Origin: Pelagibacterales bacterium SAG-MED29
Lineage (GTDB): Bacteria; Pseudomonadota; Alphaproteobacteria; Pelagibacterales; Pelagibacteraceae
Length of the DNA: 64,000 bases
Direction of reading: 5' to 3'
Assembly: GCA_014653815.1 (NCBI GenBank)
Contig: JACWDZ010000001.1
Coordinates: 1-64,000, forward strand
The notes beneath the pieces are model-generated. The model had not been told where the DNA came from. It searched no databases and saw only the letters and a list, made by a program, of their open reading frames with translations. A program made the position numbers and the translations under genes. How positions within the stretch are numbered: the first letter of the stretch is position 1; every line of letters begins with the position of its first letter. Of the stretch, positions 42,621-52,379 are shown one piece after another.

Positions 42621-43192
42621 AGGTATTTCTATCAGTATTAATTTTAATATTTAGTCTTCAATCTTGGACTAAGGCAGATGATATTAGAAACTTTCAGGTA
42701 GAGGGATTGAGTATTGGGGACAGTGCATTAACAATACTCAGCCAAGATGAAATAAAAGAATATAAAAGATTTATTTATAATCAAAAAGATTATTATTCTG
42801 TAGCTTTTAGCCTGCCAAGTTTCAAAGTTTATGAATATGTCCAGCTTAATATTAAATCAGGAGACCAAAAATTTATAATTGATAGTATAGAAGGGGGTTT
42901 TATTACAAATTATAAAGAATGTAAGAAAAAAAAAAATATAATCGCAAATGAATTAAAATCTACTTTTCCTAATTTAAAATTTGCACCTGGAAAAGAATTA
43001 GTACAAAAAAATGTACGTAAAGAAACATCTTCTTACTTATTTTTTAACACCTCTTTTTTGGATGGTGGAGTAATAAGAGTGATGTGTACAGAATGGTCAA
43101 AACAAACAAAAGATACTAAAGGTTGGCAAGATTCTTTAAGAGTAGTTATTAATTCTAAAGAGTTTAATCATTTTTTAGACAAAGAGTATTAA
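42617..43192 (+). CDS. Secreted family protein P5 (ADDIRNFQVEGLSIGDSAL)
   Basis: Signal peptide plus family motif. Confidence 0.7.
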   Translation: MKVFLSVLILIFSLQSWTKADDIRNFQVEGLSIGDSALTILSQDEIKEYKRFIYNQKDYYSVAFSLPSFKVYEYVQLNIKSGDQKFIIDSIEGGFITNYKECKKKKNIIANELKSTFPNLKFAPGKELVQKNVRKETSSYLFFNTSFLDGGVIRVMCTEWSKQTKDTKGWQDSLRVVINSKEFNHFLDKEY

Positions 43193-44146
43193 TTATTTTT
43201 GAATTGTATTCAGTTTGTTTAACTCAGCTAAAAATTCTGGAAGAGCTGTAAATAAATCTGCTTCTAAACCATAATCCGCAACGCTAAAGATTGGTGCTTC
43301 ACCATCTTTATTAATCGCGACAATTATTTTACTCTCTTTCATGCCAGCTAAGTGTTGGATTGCACCTGAAATTCCAACAGCAATATATAAATCTGGAACA
43401 ACCACCTTTCCTGTTTGACCGACTTGATGGTCATTACTTATATAACCAGCATCAACTGCTGCTCTAGATGCCCCAACAGCAGCATTTAGTTTATCAGCTA
43501 TATCGTTAATTAATTTAAAGTTGTCTCCACTTTCTAATCCTCTACCACCCGACACAACTATTCTAGCTGTTCCAAGCTCTGGTCTCTCTGATTTAGTTTC
43601 TTCTCTTTTAATAAATTTAGAAGTGTTAGGAATATCCACTGCTTCAACTTTTTCAATTGAAGCTGAACCGCCTGATTTTTCTGCAGTATCGAAAGAAGTT
43701 GGTCTTATTGTTACACATTTTTTTTTGTCATTACTCTTTACCGTAGCAAAAGCATTACCTGCATAAATAGGTCTTACGAAAGTATCAGGACCATTTACTT
43801 TTATTATATCGCTTACTTGGGATATATCCAAAGCAGCTGCTACTCTAGGCATAAAGTTTTTTCCAAAAGTATTAGCTGATGCAACAATATGATCATATTT
43901 TTCTGAAACCTTAACTACTAAAGGAGCCAGCTTTTCTGGTAAATAATTTTGATAATTTGGAGAGTCACAAACTAAAACTTTTTTTACCAAAGGAACACCT
44001 GCTACTTCTTTTGAAACGTTATCACAATTTGATCCTGCTATTAATACATGCACATCCCCGTCTATCTTAGATGCAGCAGTAATTGCATTAAGTGTAAAAG
44101 GTTTAAGTTTTGAATTATCGTGTTCTGCTACTAACAATACTGACAT
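43193..44146 (-). CDS. etfA: Electron transfer flavoprotein alpha subunit
   Basis: [45 protein letters not shown]. Confidence 0.97.
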   Translation of the reverse strand: MSVLLVAEHDNSKLKPFTLNAITAASKIDGDVHVLIAGSNCDNVSKEVAGVPLVKKVLVCDSPNYQNYLPEKLAPLVVKVSEKYDHIVASANTFGKNFMPRVAAALDISQVSDIIKVNGPDTFVRPIYAGNAFATVKSNDKKKCVTIRPTSFDTAEKSGGSASIEKVEAVDIPNTSKFIKREETKSERPELGTARIVVSGGRGLESGDNFKLINDIADKLNAAVGASRAAVDAGYISNDHQVGQTGKVVVPDLYIAVGISGAIQHLAGMKESKIIVAINKDGEAPIFSVADYGLEADLFTALPEFLAELNKLNTIQK

Positions 44147-44895
44147 TATATTACTTTAGCCTCATTTTTTAATTTACTTACTAACTCCGCTACATTTGCA
44201 ACTTTAATACCCGCTTTTCTTTTTGGAGGCTCTTCAACTTTTATTTGCTGAATTCTGTTAGTAAGATCAACACCCATATCTTTAGCATTTAATTGCTCCA
44301 TTGGTTTTTTCTTTGCTTTCATAATGTTTGGAAGTGATGCAAATCTTGGTTCGTTTAATCTTAAATCACAAGAAACTACCGCTGGTAAATTAACCTCTAT
44401 TGTTTCAAGTCCTTCATCGATTTCTCTTACTATTTCTATAGATTTATCTTTTAAATTTACTTTAGAGGTAAAAGTTGCTTGAGGCCAACCAAGCATCGCG
44501 GCGAGCATTTGACCCGTTTGATTACAATCATCATCAATTGCTTGTTTACCTAAAAAAACCATGTCAGGTTTTTCTTTTTCTACAATTTTTTTAAGAATTT
44601 TGGCAATACCTAAAGGTTCAATATAGCTATCAGCCTTTACATGAATTCCTTTATCAGCTCCTACTGCAAGAGCTTTTCTAATACTTTCTTGAGCCTTATC
44701 CTCTCCAATTGAAATGGCAACTACCTCTTTAACTTTACCAGACTCTTTAAGCTTAACTGATTCTTCTACCGCATTATCATCAGGCGGATTAGTTGACATT
44801 TTTACATTATCTGTATGGACACCAGAGCCGTCCTCTTTAACTCTAATTTGAACGTTGTAATCAATAACTCTTTTAACTGCTACTAGAATTTTCAT
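44146..44895 (-). CDS. etfB: Electron transfer flavoprotein beta subunit
   Basis: MKILVAVKRVIDYNVQIRVK; VFLGKQAIDDD. Confidence 0.97.
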   Translation of the reverse strand: MKILVAVKRVIDYNVQIRVKEDGSGVHTDNVKMSTNPPDDNAVEESVKLKESGKVKEVVAISIGEDKAQESIRKALAVGADKGIHVKADSYIEPLGIAKILKKIVEKEKPDMVFLGKQAIDDDCNQTGQMLAAMLGWPQATFTSKVNLKDKSIEIVREIDEGLETIEVNLPAVVSCDLRLNEPRFASLPNIMKAKKKPMEQLNAKDMGVDLTNRIQQIKVEEPPKRKAGIKVANVAELVSKLKNEAKVI

Positions 44896-44897
44896 TA

Positions 44898-45188
44898 TTA
44901 CCTACATTCTGCAGAATTCATTTGAGCGCCAAGAAGAAGAAAAGATATAGCACCAATAAACCATGCTCGATTGTCTTTAGATGAACCTGTTAAGTTATAT
45001 GCGCCTTTCGGAGTTTTTTCTGCGTTAGAATATTTGATAACGATACCTGCCGAGGTAGTTTCTACTGCAGTACCTCCTGAAATTTTAATTTTAGAGCTTC
45101 CACCAGAATATTTACAGGTAAAACTCGCAGCATGACCTATATTATTTAATAAACACCCTATTACTAAAATTAAGAAGAATTTTTTCAT
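44898..45188 (-). CDS. Small secreted hypothetical protein
   Basis: Signal peptide, 96 aa. Confidence 0.55.
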   Translation of the reverse strand: MKKFFLILVIGCLLNNIGHAASFTCKYSGGSSKIKISGGTAVETTSAGIVIKYSNAEKTPKGAYNLTGSSKDNRAWFIGAISFLLLGAQMNSAECR

Positions 45189-47621
45189 TTAAGCTCTCAG
45201 TAATTTGTTTTCAGAGTCATATGGAGACTCTTCTACTATGGAAGCTTCATGCATTTTACCAAGAATATCTATTTTTAATTTTTGCCCAACTTTTGCTAAC
45301 TCTGGTTTAACCATACCTAAAGCGATTGATTTTTTTAATCTAAATCCAAAGTCTCCGCTGGTAGCTCTACCAACAACAGAGCCGTTGTCATATATAGGAT
45401 TATTTCCCAAGACATCAGCATCAGTTACTCCATGAATTTCCATTGTGACTAATTTATTTGAAAAGCCTTTCGCTCTCCATTTGTCTAATGCCGCACGTCC
45501 TATAAAATCTCCTTTATTCGGGTGAACAAATCTATCTAGGCCTGACTCATATGGCGAATATTCAATTGATAGTTCAGTTCCTACCAATTTATAAGATTTT
45601 TCTACTCTCAAACTATTCATGGCTCTAATACCATAAGGTTTTAATCCAAATTCTTTTCCAGCTTCCATTAATTGATCAAAAATATGATTTTGATATTCAA
45701 TTGGATGATGTAGTTCCCAACCTAGCTCACCCACGAAATTAACTCTCATCGCACTACAAGGAGCTAGACCAATATTAATATTTTGTGCGCTTAACCATTT
45801 AAATCTTTCGTTAGAAAAATCTGATCTAGAAACTTTTTGCATTAGTTGTCTTGCTTTAGGTCCAGAGACAACTAAAACTCCCATACTATTAGTTAAATTT
45901 TCGTATTGAACACTTCCATCTTTTGGCATCCATTTATGAATCCAATCATGATCAAGTCTTTGGTATGCTCCGGCCGAAACCAAATAAAAACTGTCTTCAG
46001 ATTCTCTCATGATAGTAAATTCAGAGTGAACACCACCTTTTGTATTTAAAGCATGGCAAAGATTAATTCTTCCAATTTTTTTAGGAAGTTTATTAGCAAC
46101 AAGTTTATCTAAAAATTCTTCTGCTCCTGGGCCTTTAATTCTACATTTTCCAAATGCTGTCATATCTAATATTCCAACATTTTCTTTTACATTTTTACAT
46201 TCGTTCTCAACATTTTTAAACCATTTGGATCTTCTAAATGACCAGTCATCTTCCTGTTTCTCTCCTTCTTTTGCAAAGAAGTTAGCTCTTTCCCATCCAA
46301 ATTTAGCACCAAACACTGCTCCTAATTTTTTTAAACGATCATAACATGGAGCTTGTCTTAAGGGTCTACCTGCTTCTCTTTCCTCGTCAGGATAGTGAAC
46401 TGTAAATACATTTGCATATGCTTCTTCATTTTTAGCTTTTAAATAAGATTTAGTTGCGTATGAACCATATCTTCTCGGTTCAACTCCAAGCATATCAATT
46501 GTTGGCTCACCATCAATTATCCACTCAGCTAGTTGCCATCCAGCACCTCCAGCTGCAGTAATTCCAAAACTATGACCTTCATTAATCCAAAAGTTTTTTA
46601 ATCCCCATGCCGGCCCAACTATTGGATTTCCATCTGGAGTGTAAGCAATTGCACCATTATAAACTTTTTTTACCCCAACTTCTCCAAATGCAGGAACTCT
46701 TTTAATTGCACCTTCAATGTGGGGAGCCAATCGATCTAAATCTTCTTGAAATAATTCATACTCACTATCTTTTGAAGGTCCATCAACATAACAACACGGT
46801 GCTCCTTTTTCATAAGGACCAAGCAATAATCCACCAGCTTCTTCTCTCATGTACCAAGAGTTATCACTATCTCTAAGCACTCCCATTTCAGGTTTTCCTT
46901 CTTTCCTTCTTTTTTGAATTTCTGGATGAGGCTCAGTAACTATGTATTGATGTTCAACTGGAATTACAGGAATATCTAAACCAACCATACGCCCAGTTTG
47001 TCTAGCAAAGTTTCCACTGCAAGATACAATGTGTTCACACTCTATATCTCCTTTATCTGTAATGACAACCCAGCCATCTTTAGTTTGTTTAATTCCTTTT
47101 ACTGTTGTGTTTCTATAAATTTCAGCTCCGTGTTTTCTTGCACCTGTTGCTAACGCCTGAGTTAGATCTGCAGGCTGAATATAACCATCTTCGGGATGTT
47201 GAATTGCTCCAACTAAGCCCTCAGTATTAATTAAAGGCCAAATCTCTTTTACTTGATCAGGTTTTAAAAATTTTACATCTACCCCTATAGTTTTAGCTAC
47301 ACCGGCGTATTGATGATACTCATCCATTCTGTCTTGAGATTGAGCTAAACGAATATTTGAAACAACACTAAATCCTACATTTTTACCAGTTTCTTTTTCT
47401 AAGGATTTATAAAGTTGAACTGCATATCTATGAAGTTGTCCAACAGAATAACTCATATTAAATAAAGGTAATAATCCAGCAGCATGCCAAGTAGAGCCAG
47501 AAGTTAACTCTTTTCTTTCAACCAATACAACGTCTGACCAACCTTTTTTTGCTAAGTGATAAAGCACACTAACGCCAACTACTCCACCACCAACTACAAC
47601 CACTTTTGTTTTTGATTTCAT
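45189..47621 (-). CDS. FAD-dependent dimethylglycine/sarcosine dehydrogenase-like with GcvT domain
   Basis: VVVGGGVVGVSVLYHLAKKGW; TSGSTWHAAGLLP; C-terminal GcvT folate-binding domain. Confidence 0.92.
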   Translation of the reverse strand: MKSKTKVVVVGGGVVGVSVLYHLAKKGWSDVVLVERKELTSGSTWHAAGLLPLFNMSYSVGQLHRYAVQLYKSLEKETGKNVGFSVVSNIRLAQSQDRMDEYHQYAGVAKTIGVDVKFLKPDQVKEIWPLINTEGLVGAIQHPEDGYIQPADLTQALATGARKHGAEIYRNTTVKGIKQTKDGWVVITDKGDIECEHIVSCSGNFARQTGRMVGLDIPVIPVEHQYIVTEPHPEIQKRRKEGKPEMGVLRDSDNSWYMREEAGGLLLGPYEKGAPCCYVDGPSKDSEYELFQEDLDRLAPHIEGAIKRVPAFGEVGVKKVYNGAIAYTPDGNPIVGPAWGLKNFWINEGHSFGITAAGGAGWQLAEWIIDGEPTIDMLGVEPRRYGSYATKSYLKAKNEEAYANVFTVHYPDEEREAGRPLRQAPCYDRLKKLGAVFGAKFGWERANFFAKEGEKQEDDWSFRRSKWFKNVENECKNVKENVGILDMTAFGKCRIKGPGAEEFLDKLVANKLPKKIGRINLCHALNTKGGVHSEFTIMRESEDSFYLVSAGAYQRLDHDWIHKWMPKDGSVQYENLTNSMGVLVVSGPKARQLMQKVSRSDFSNERFKWLSAQNINIGLAPCSAMRVNFVGELGWELHHPIEYQNHIFDQLMEAGKEFGLKPYGIRAMNSLRVEKSYKLVGTELSIEYSPYESGLDRFVHPNKGDFIGRAALDKWRAKGFSNKLVTMEIHGVTDADVLGNNPIYDNGSVVGRATSGDFGFRLKKSIALGMVKPELAKVGQKLKIDILGKMHEASIVEESPYDSENKLLRA

Positions 47622-47764
47622 TAGACATTATTTAGCTTTACAGTTGATACTGAGTCAAACTAATTATTAGTCGAGATTGTAAATCTTGAAAATAAGGCCA
47701 TATAGGATATTTTAAAGGACAAATAAGTCTTTGAAAGACCTCATTATTTTATTATAATTAAATT

Positions 47765-47884
47765 ATGGCGTGTGGTAGCGATAAATGTAAATGCACAAAC
47801 TGTGTTAATGAAGATTGTAAATGCAATGGATCTAAAGAGTGTATTTGCAAGCCTGAAGACTTATCTTGTTGTTGTGGCAAGTAA
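47765..47884 (+). CDS. Metallothionein-like 39-aa peptide, 11 Cys
   Basis: MACGSDKCKCTNCVNEDCKCNGSKECICKPEDLSCCCGK; stop 3 nt before msrB start. Confidence 0.75.
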   Translation: MACGSDKCKCTNCVNEDCKCNGSKECICKPEDLSCCCGK

Positions 47885-47887
47885 AAA

Positions 47888-48268
47888 ATGAGCAATAAAG
47901 ATTGGGATCCAAATTTAACTCCTGAGCAAAATTATGTTTTAAGACAAGAAGGAACAGAGTCTCCAGGCTCAAGTCATTTAAATAATGAAAAAAGAGAAGG
48001 CTCTTATCATTGTGTAGGTTGTGGAGCTAAATTATTTGACTCTAAAACAAAATATGAAAGTGGTTCTGGTTGGCCATCTTTTTATGAGTCTTTGCCTGAT
48101 GTGTTTGAAGAAAAAACTGATATGAATATTGGCTACCCAAGAACAGAATATCATTGTAAAAGATGCGGAGGGCATCACGGCCATATTTTTAATGACGGTC
48201 CAAAACCCACAGGAAAACGATACTGTAACAACGGAATATGTTTAATTTTTAAAAATAAAAAAAAATGA
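47888..48268 (+). CDS. msrB: Peptide methionine-R-sulfoxide reductase (cytoplasmic)
   Basis: CVGCGAKLF, SGSGWPSF, CKRCGGHHGHIF, RYCNNGICL. Confidence 0.95.
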   Translation: MSNKDWDPNLTPEQNYVLRQEGTESPGSSHLNNEKREGSYHCVGCGAKLFDSKTKYESGSGWPSFYESLPDVFEEKTDMNIGYPRTEYHCKRCGGHHGHIFNDGPKPTGKRYCNNGICLIFKNKKK

Positions 48269-48945
48269 ATTTTTTTAGATATATCTATTATATGTACTAT
48301 AGGTCTAAAATTTTTTTTCCAAAAAAAACATATTCAATGTACGGCGAAGACCTCAAAGTCATTGATTTCTTTAAAAGAAAAAAAAAAGGTTTCTATGTCG
48401 ATATTGGTTGCTATCACCCTATTGAGGGAAATAATACGTATTTGTTATTCAAAAAAGGATGGAATGGAATTAATGCCGATGTAAACAGTCTTTCTATAGA
48501 ATTGTTTAAGAAGGCACGGAAAAACGATCGCAATATAAACGTTGCTGTTTCTAATCAGAAAAAAAAATTAAAGATATATTTTAGAAAAAAAATAAATATG
48601 CTTAATACTAGTGATGAAAAATTAGCAAAAATTCATTTTAGAAATGGTTTTGAATCAAAATTTATACAATCCAAGTCCTTAAATATGATTATTAAAGAAT
48701 CTAGATTTGGAAAAAAAAAGATAGACTTCCTTAATATTGATGTAGAAGGAAGTGAACTTAACGTCTTAAAGTCATTAGATTTTAAAAAATACAAACCTAA
48801 ATTAATTTGTATAGAAATTCATAATCATGAAGAAATGTACAATCCAAACCTTGATTATTTGAAGAGAAACAAAGTTTACAAATTTTTAATAAATAAGCGT
48901 TATAAAATAGTTTGGAATAACGGATTTTCATTTATTTTTAACTAA
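48265..48945 (+). CDS. FkbM-family methyltransferase
   Basis: YVDIGCYHPIEGNNTYLLF; IDFLNIDVEGSELNVLKSLDF. Confidence 0.85.
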   Translation: MNFFRYIYYMYYRSKIFFPKKTYSMYGEDLKVIDFFKRKKKGFYVDIGCYHPIEGNNTYLLFKKGWNGINADVNSLSIELFKKARKNDRNINVAVSNQKKKLKIYFRKKINMLNTSDEKLAKIHFRNGFESKFIQSKSLNMIIKESRFGKKKIDFLNIDVEGSELNVLKSLDFKKYKPKLICIEIHNHEEMYNPNLDYLKRNKVYKFLINKRYKIVWNNGFSFIFN

Positions 48946-48996
48946 ACTATTCAACGGAAGCGAGTATCAAAACGATAAACTTATAGTTGAATAGTT
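48945..48996. repeat. 11-bp perfect inverted repeat with nested hairpin
   Basis: aactattcaac / gttgaatagtt; inner tatc-aaaac-gata. Confidence 0.85.
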
Positions 48997-49110
48997 ATTC
49001 ACTCATCTTACAAGTGTTTTGAATACAACTATCTAAAAGTTTAAAACTTATTTTGCCATGTCAACTAGACCAAGGCATCATAAATTTGTTAGACTATCTT
49101 TTCATCCGCC

Positions 49111-49671
49111 ATGATAAGAAATATTGTTCCCCAAATTCTTTTCTTTACCTTTATTTTCTCTTTTTTAATTTCACATCCTGTTAATGCAAGTTGGGAACCT
49201 GCAAAAGATGGAGACAAAATTATCTTAATAAGACACTCAAAGGCCCCTGGGTTTGGAGATCCTCAAGGCTTTAAAATTAAGGACTGCAAGACGCAAAGAA
49301 ACCTTAGCAAAGAAGGAATAAAACAATCAAAAAAAATTGGAAAATTATTTGAAAAAAACAAAATTAAAATTGATCAAGTTTTAAGTAGCCAGTGGTGCAG
49401 ATGTAAAGATACAGCTAAATATGCGTTTGAAAATTATAAAGAGTTTTCAGCACTCAATTCTACTTTTCAGCCGCCCTTCGACAAAAATGCAAAGAAACAG
49501 ATTAAAGAGTTGAAAGATTTTATTCAAAGATGGGATGGGAAAGGCAGCAACTTAGTATTAGTAACTCATTATGTAATAATAACTGCAATAACAGATGTGG
49601 TACCGAGATCAGGGGAAATTGTTATAATAGATAAAAATTTTAAAACTCTTTCAACTATTTTAACTAATTAG
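49111..49671 (+). CDS. Secreted histidine-phosphatase-superfamily protein
   Basis: Signal peptide; LIRHSKAPGFG; VTHYVIITA. Confidence 0.8.
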   Translation: MIRNIVPQILFFTFIFSFLISHPVNASWEPAKDGDKIILIRHSKAPGFGDPQGFKIKDCKTQRNLSKEGIKQSKKIGKLFEKNKIKIDQVLSSQWCRCKDTAKYAFENYKEFSALNSTFQPPFDKNAKKQIKELKDFIQRWDGKGSNLVLVTHYVIITAITDVVPRSGEIVIIDKNFKTLSTILTN

Positions 49672-50012
49672 AAAAAAATATAATAGGCAAAAATTCCAAT
49701 AATTAAATATTCTATCGCTGTTTTTAACATTATTAAATTTTTCTTATCATTAAATTTGGAGTTAATATAAAGACTTAATCTTGCGAAAGCTAAGTGGACC
49801 AAAATAATACTTAATATAATACCAAGTATTGTTTGATAAAATGAGAAATTTTTGAACCCATAAAAGCAGGCTGCAATAAATGTTAACCAAGAAATATTAG
49901 ATACGAAAAGAGTTATTAAAATACCTGATCCTTTTTTAAATATGCTTTGAGATTTAATAAAAGTATAAGACCACAATAGAGTAAATAAAAAGCCAATGTA
50001 TTTAATTATCAT
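49668..50012 (-). CDS. Hypothetical membrane protein
   Basis: 114 aa, four TM. Confidence 0.55.
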   Translation of the reverse strand: MIIKYIGFLFTLLWSYTFIKSQSIFKKGSGILITLFVSNISWLTFIAACFYGFKNFSFYQTILGIILSIILVHLAFARLSLYINSKFNDKKNLIMLKTAIEYLIIGIFAYYIFF

Positions 50013-50062
50013 GAGCCAATATTGTAATTGCGAGAGATATCAAAGGCAAATATAAAGAGAGT

Positions 50063-50776
50063 ATGATTATTAAGCTAGTTTTTGCTTTTGGTGCTGGGTT
50101 TATAAGTTTTTTGACGCCTTGTGTATTACCTATCATTCCAGGATATATTTCTTACATAACTGGTAAAAATTTAACTAAAATAGATCAGGATAAAAAAATT
50201 GTCTTGTATAAAACAATTTTATTTTCTTTAGGATTTTCGTTAGTATTTATAACACTTGGTGCTACAGCATCTGCAGTTGGAAATATTTTATTATTTTTAT
50301 CTAATGAATTAAGAATAGCAGCAGGAGTAATAATTATTTTGTTTTCTTTGCAAATGTTAGGTATTTTAAATTTTCAACTTTTAAATCAAGAAAAGCGAAT
50401 TGATACAAAAGGATATAAAGATAATTATATATTTCCCTTTGTAGTTGGAACAGCTTTTGCTTTTGGCTGGACTCCGTGTATTGGTCCAATTTTAGGTTCT
50501 ATTTTAGCTTTATCAGCCACTGATGCATCTATAAGTAAAGGAATTCTTTTGCTTTCTTTTTATTCTTTAGGATTAGCTATTCCTTTTATTTTATCTGGTT
50601 ATTATATGAATAGTTTTTTAATTTCTAAAAAGGGTTTTGGAAAATATTATAATAGAATAACCAAAACTGGAGGAGCTATATTATTAATAACAGGAATTTT
50701 AATCGCCACTAATCAAATTCAAGTTATTAGTTATTATATTTTGACAACGTTTCCTTTCCTTACTAGTCTAGGTTAA
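50063..50776 (+). CDS. ccdA: CcdA/DsbD-like thiol-disulfide transporter
   Basis: FLTPCVLPIIPGYISYI; FGWTPCIGPILGSIL. Confidence 0.93.
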   Translation: MIIKLVFAFGAGFISFLTPCVLPIIPGYISYITGKNLTKIDQDKKIVLYKTILFSLGFSLVFITLGATASAVGNILLFLSNELRIAAGVIIILFSLQMLGILNFQLLNQEKRIDTKGYKDNYIFPFVVGTAFAFGWTPCIGPILGSILALSATDASISKGILLLSFYSLGLAIPFILSGYYMNSFLISKKGFGKYYNRITKTGGAILLITGILIATNQIQVISYYILTTFPFLTSLG

Positions 50777-51681
50777 TGAACGATATAACTGTACTTGGGA
50801 TATTTGTTGCAGATATTAGTTTTTCAGGAAATAAAATTCCAAGCACCGGAGAAACAATTTTGGGTGATAGCTATAATATTGGGCCTGGTGGAAAAGGATG
50901 TAATCAAGCCATAGCAATTTCAAGATTAGGTGGAAAAGTAAATTTTATTTCTAAGTTAGGTAATGACGATTACGGTAAGCTTGCAATAGATAAACTTAAA
51001 AAAGATAATATAGATACTTCAAATATAATTATTTCTAACAAGCACAAGACCGGCGTTGCTGGTATTCATGTAGATAAAAATACAGGAAAAAATGCTATTA
51101 CTGTTGTTAGAGGAGCTCCTTCAAGTTTAACCACCAAGGAAATTGATACAAATTTAATTAAACAGTCAAAAATATTTTTAACGCAATTAGAAATTCCAAT
51201 AGAAGTTACTTTGCATTGCTTGAAAGCTGCAAAAAAATTTGGCTTAATAAATATATTGAATCCTGCGCCAGCATGTGCACTGAGCAGCGATTTTTTTAAG
51301 TTGATTGACTACTTTACCCCTAATGAAACCGAAGCAGAGTTTTATACTGGAGTAAAAATCAATAATGAAAGTGATGCAAAAGTTAGCGCTCAAAAACTAA
51401 TAGATATGGGAATTAAAAAAGTAATAATTACTTTAGGTGAAAAAGGATTATTTTATTCAGACGGCAAGGAAGAAATTTACTTGAAAGCAACTGCAGATAA
51501 AGCAGTTGATACTACGGGTGCAGGAGACGCATTTAACGGAGGATTTTCATTTGCTTTATTAAAAGGAAAAAAAGTAAAAGAGTGTTTAGAAATAGCTAAT
51601 AAAGTTGCTGGGCTTTCTACTACAAAATTAGGCGCAGGTGACTCAATGCCAACTTTCAAAGATATTAATTTGAAGGTTTAA
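50776..51681 (+). CDS. rbsK: Ribokinase (PfkB family)
   Basis: GPGGKGCNQAIAISRLGG; DTTGAGDAFNGGF. Confidence 0.93.
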   Translation: MNDITVLGIFVADISFSGNKIPSTGETILGDSYNIGPGGKGCNQAIAISRLGGKVNFISKLGNDDYGKLAIDKLKKDNIDTSNIIISNKHKTGVAGIHVDKNTGKNAITVVRGAPSSLTTKEIDTNLIKQSKIFLTQLEIPIEVTLHCLKAAKKFGLINILNPAPACALSSDFFKLIDYFTPNETEAEFYTGVKINNESDAKVSAQKLIDMGIKKVIITLGEKGLFYSDGKEEIYLKATADKAVDTTGAGDAFNGGFSFALLKGKKVKECLEIANKVAGLSTTKLGAGDSMPTFKDINLKV

Positions 51682-52120
51682 AAATTAAGCAAAGACCATT
51701 GTTACAAAATCTTTTTCCAGTTGCGCTTGGCCCATCATTAAAAACATGGCCATGGTGGACTCCACAATTAGCGCAGTGGTATTCAGTTCTTACCATACCA
51801 AATTTACGATCAACTTTTGTTTTAAAAGCTCCTGGTAAAGCTTCTGAAAAAGATGGCCATCCTGTTCCACTATCAAACTTAGATGTGGAAGCAAACAATT
51901 TAGCCCCACAATTTGCGCAATGATAAAAACCATCTCTTTTCTCTTTATTTAATTCACTCGAAAACGGTCTTTCCGTTCCCTCATTAAACATAATATTCTT
52001 TTGTTCATCAGTTAAATCTTTATTAAAAATTTTTTTTGTTGCTGCTGAGATAAAACTGAGAGGTAACAATAAAGAGGAAATTATTGATAATCCTAAGACT
52101 TTTAAAAAGCTTCTTCTCAT
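51665..52120 (-). CDS. msrB: Exported methionine-R-sulfoxide reductase (second MsrB)
   Basis: MRRSFLKVLGLS leader; CANCGAKLF, GTGWPSF, RFCNNGLCL. Confidence 0.93.
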   Translation of the reverse strand: MRRSFLKVLGLSIISSLLLPLSFISAATKKIFNKDLTDEQKNIMFNEGTERPFSSELNKEKRDGFYHCANCGAKLFASTSKFDSGTGWPSFSEALPGAFKTKVDRKFGMVRTEYHCANCGVHHGHVFNDGPSATGKRFCNNGLCLIFKPSN

Positions 52121-52377
52121 TAAGATTTTAAAAGTTTATCTAATTCACCGGTTCTATTAGCTTCTTGAAGTTTATCATTCCCACCGATGTAATGATCACC
52201 TATGAATATTTGAGGAATAGTTCTTACACCATTTGTTCTTTGTAACATTTCTTTTGCTTTAGCAGGATCTTTCCATATATCTAGTTCTTCAATTTCTACA
52301 TTTTTTGTTTTAAGCAAGGCTTTAGCTGCTTCACAAAATGAGCAAGGATCTCCAGTATACATTGTTACTTTTTTCAT
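52120..52377 (-). CDS. grxC: Glutaredoxin 3
   Basis: YTGDPCSFCEAAKALL; RTIPQIFIGDHYIGGNDKL. Confidence 0.94.
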   Translation of the reverse strand: MKKVTMYTGDPCSFCEAAKALLKTKNVEIEELDIWKDPAKAKEMLQRTNGVRTIPQIFIGDHYIGGNDKLQEANRTGELDKLLKS

Positions 52378-52379
52378 AA

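Noticed and set aside
47622-47764. Glycine-type riboswitch upstream of the DMGDH-like gene
   Set aside because: The gap lacks recognisable glycine-aptamer cores; only weak short hairpins (e.g. gtctttgaaagac) are present.
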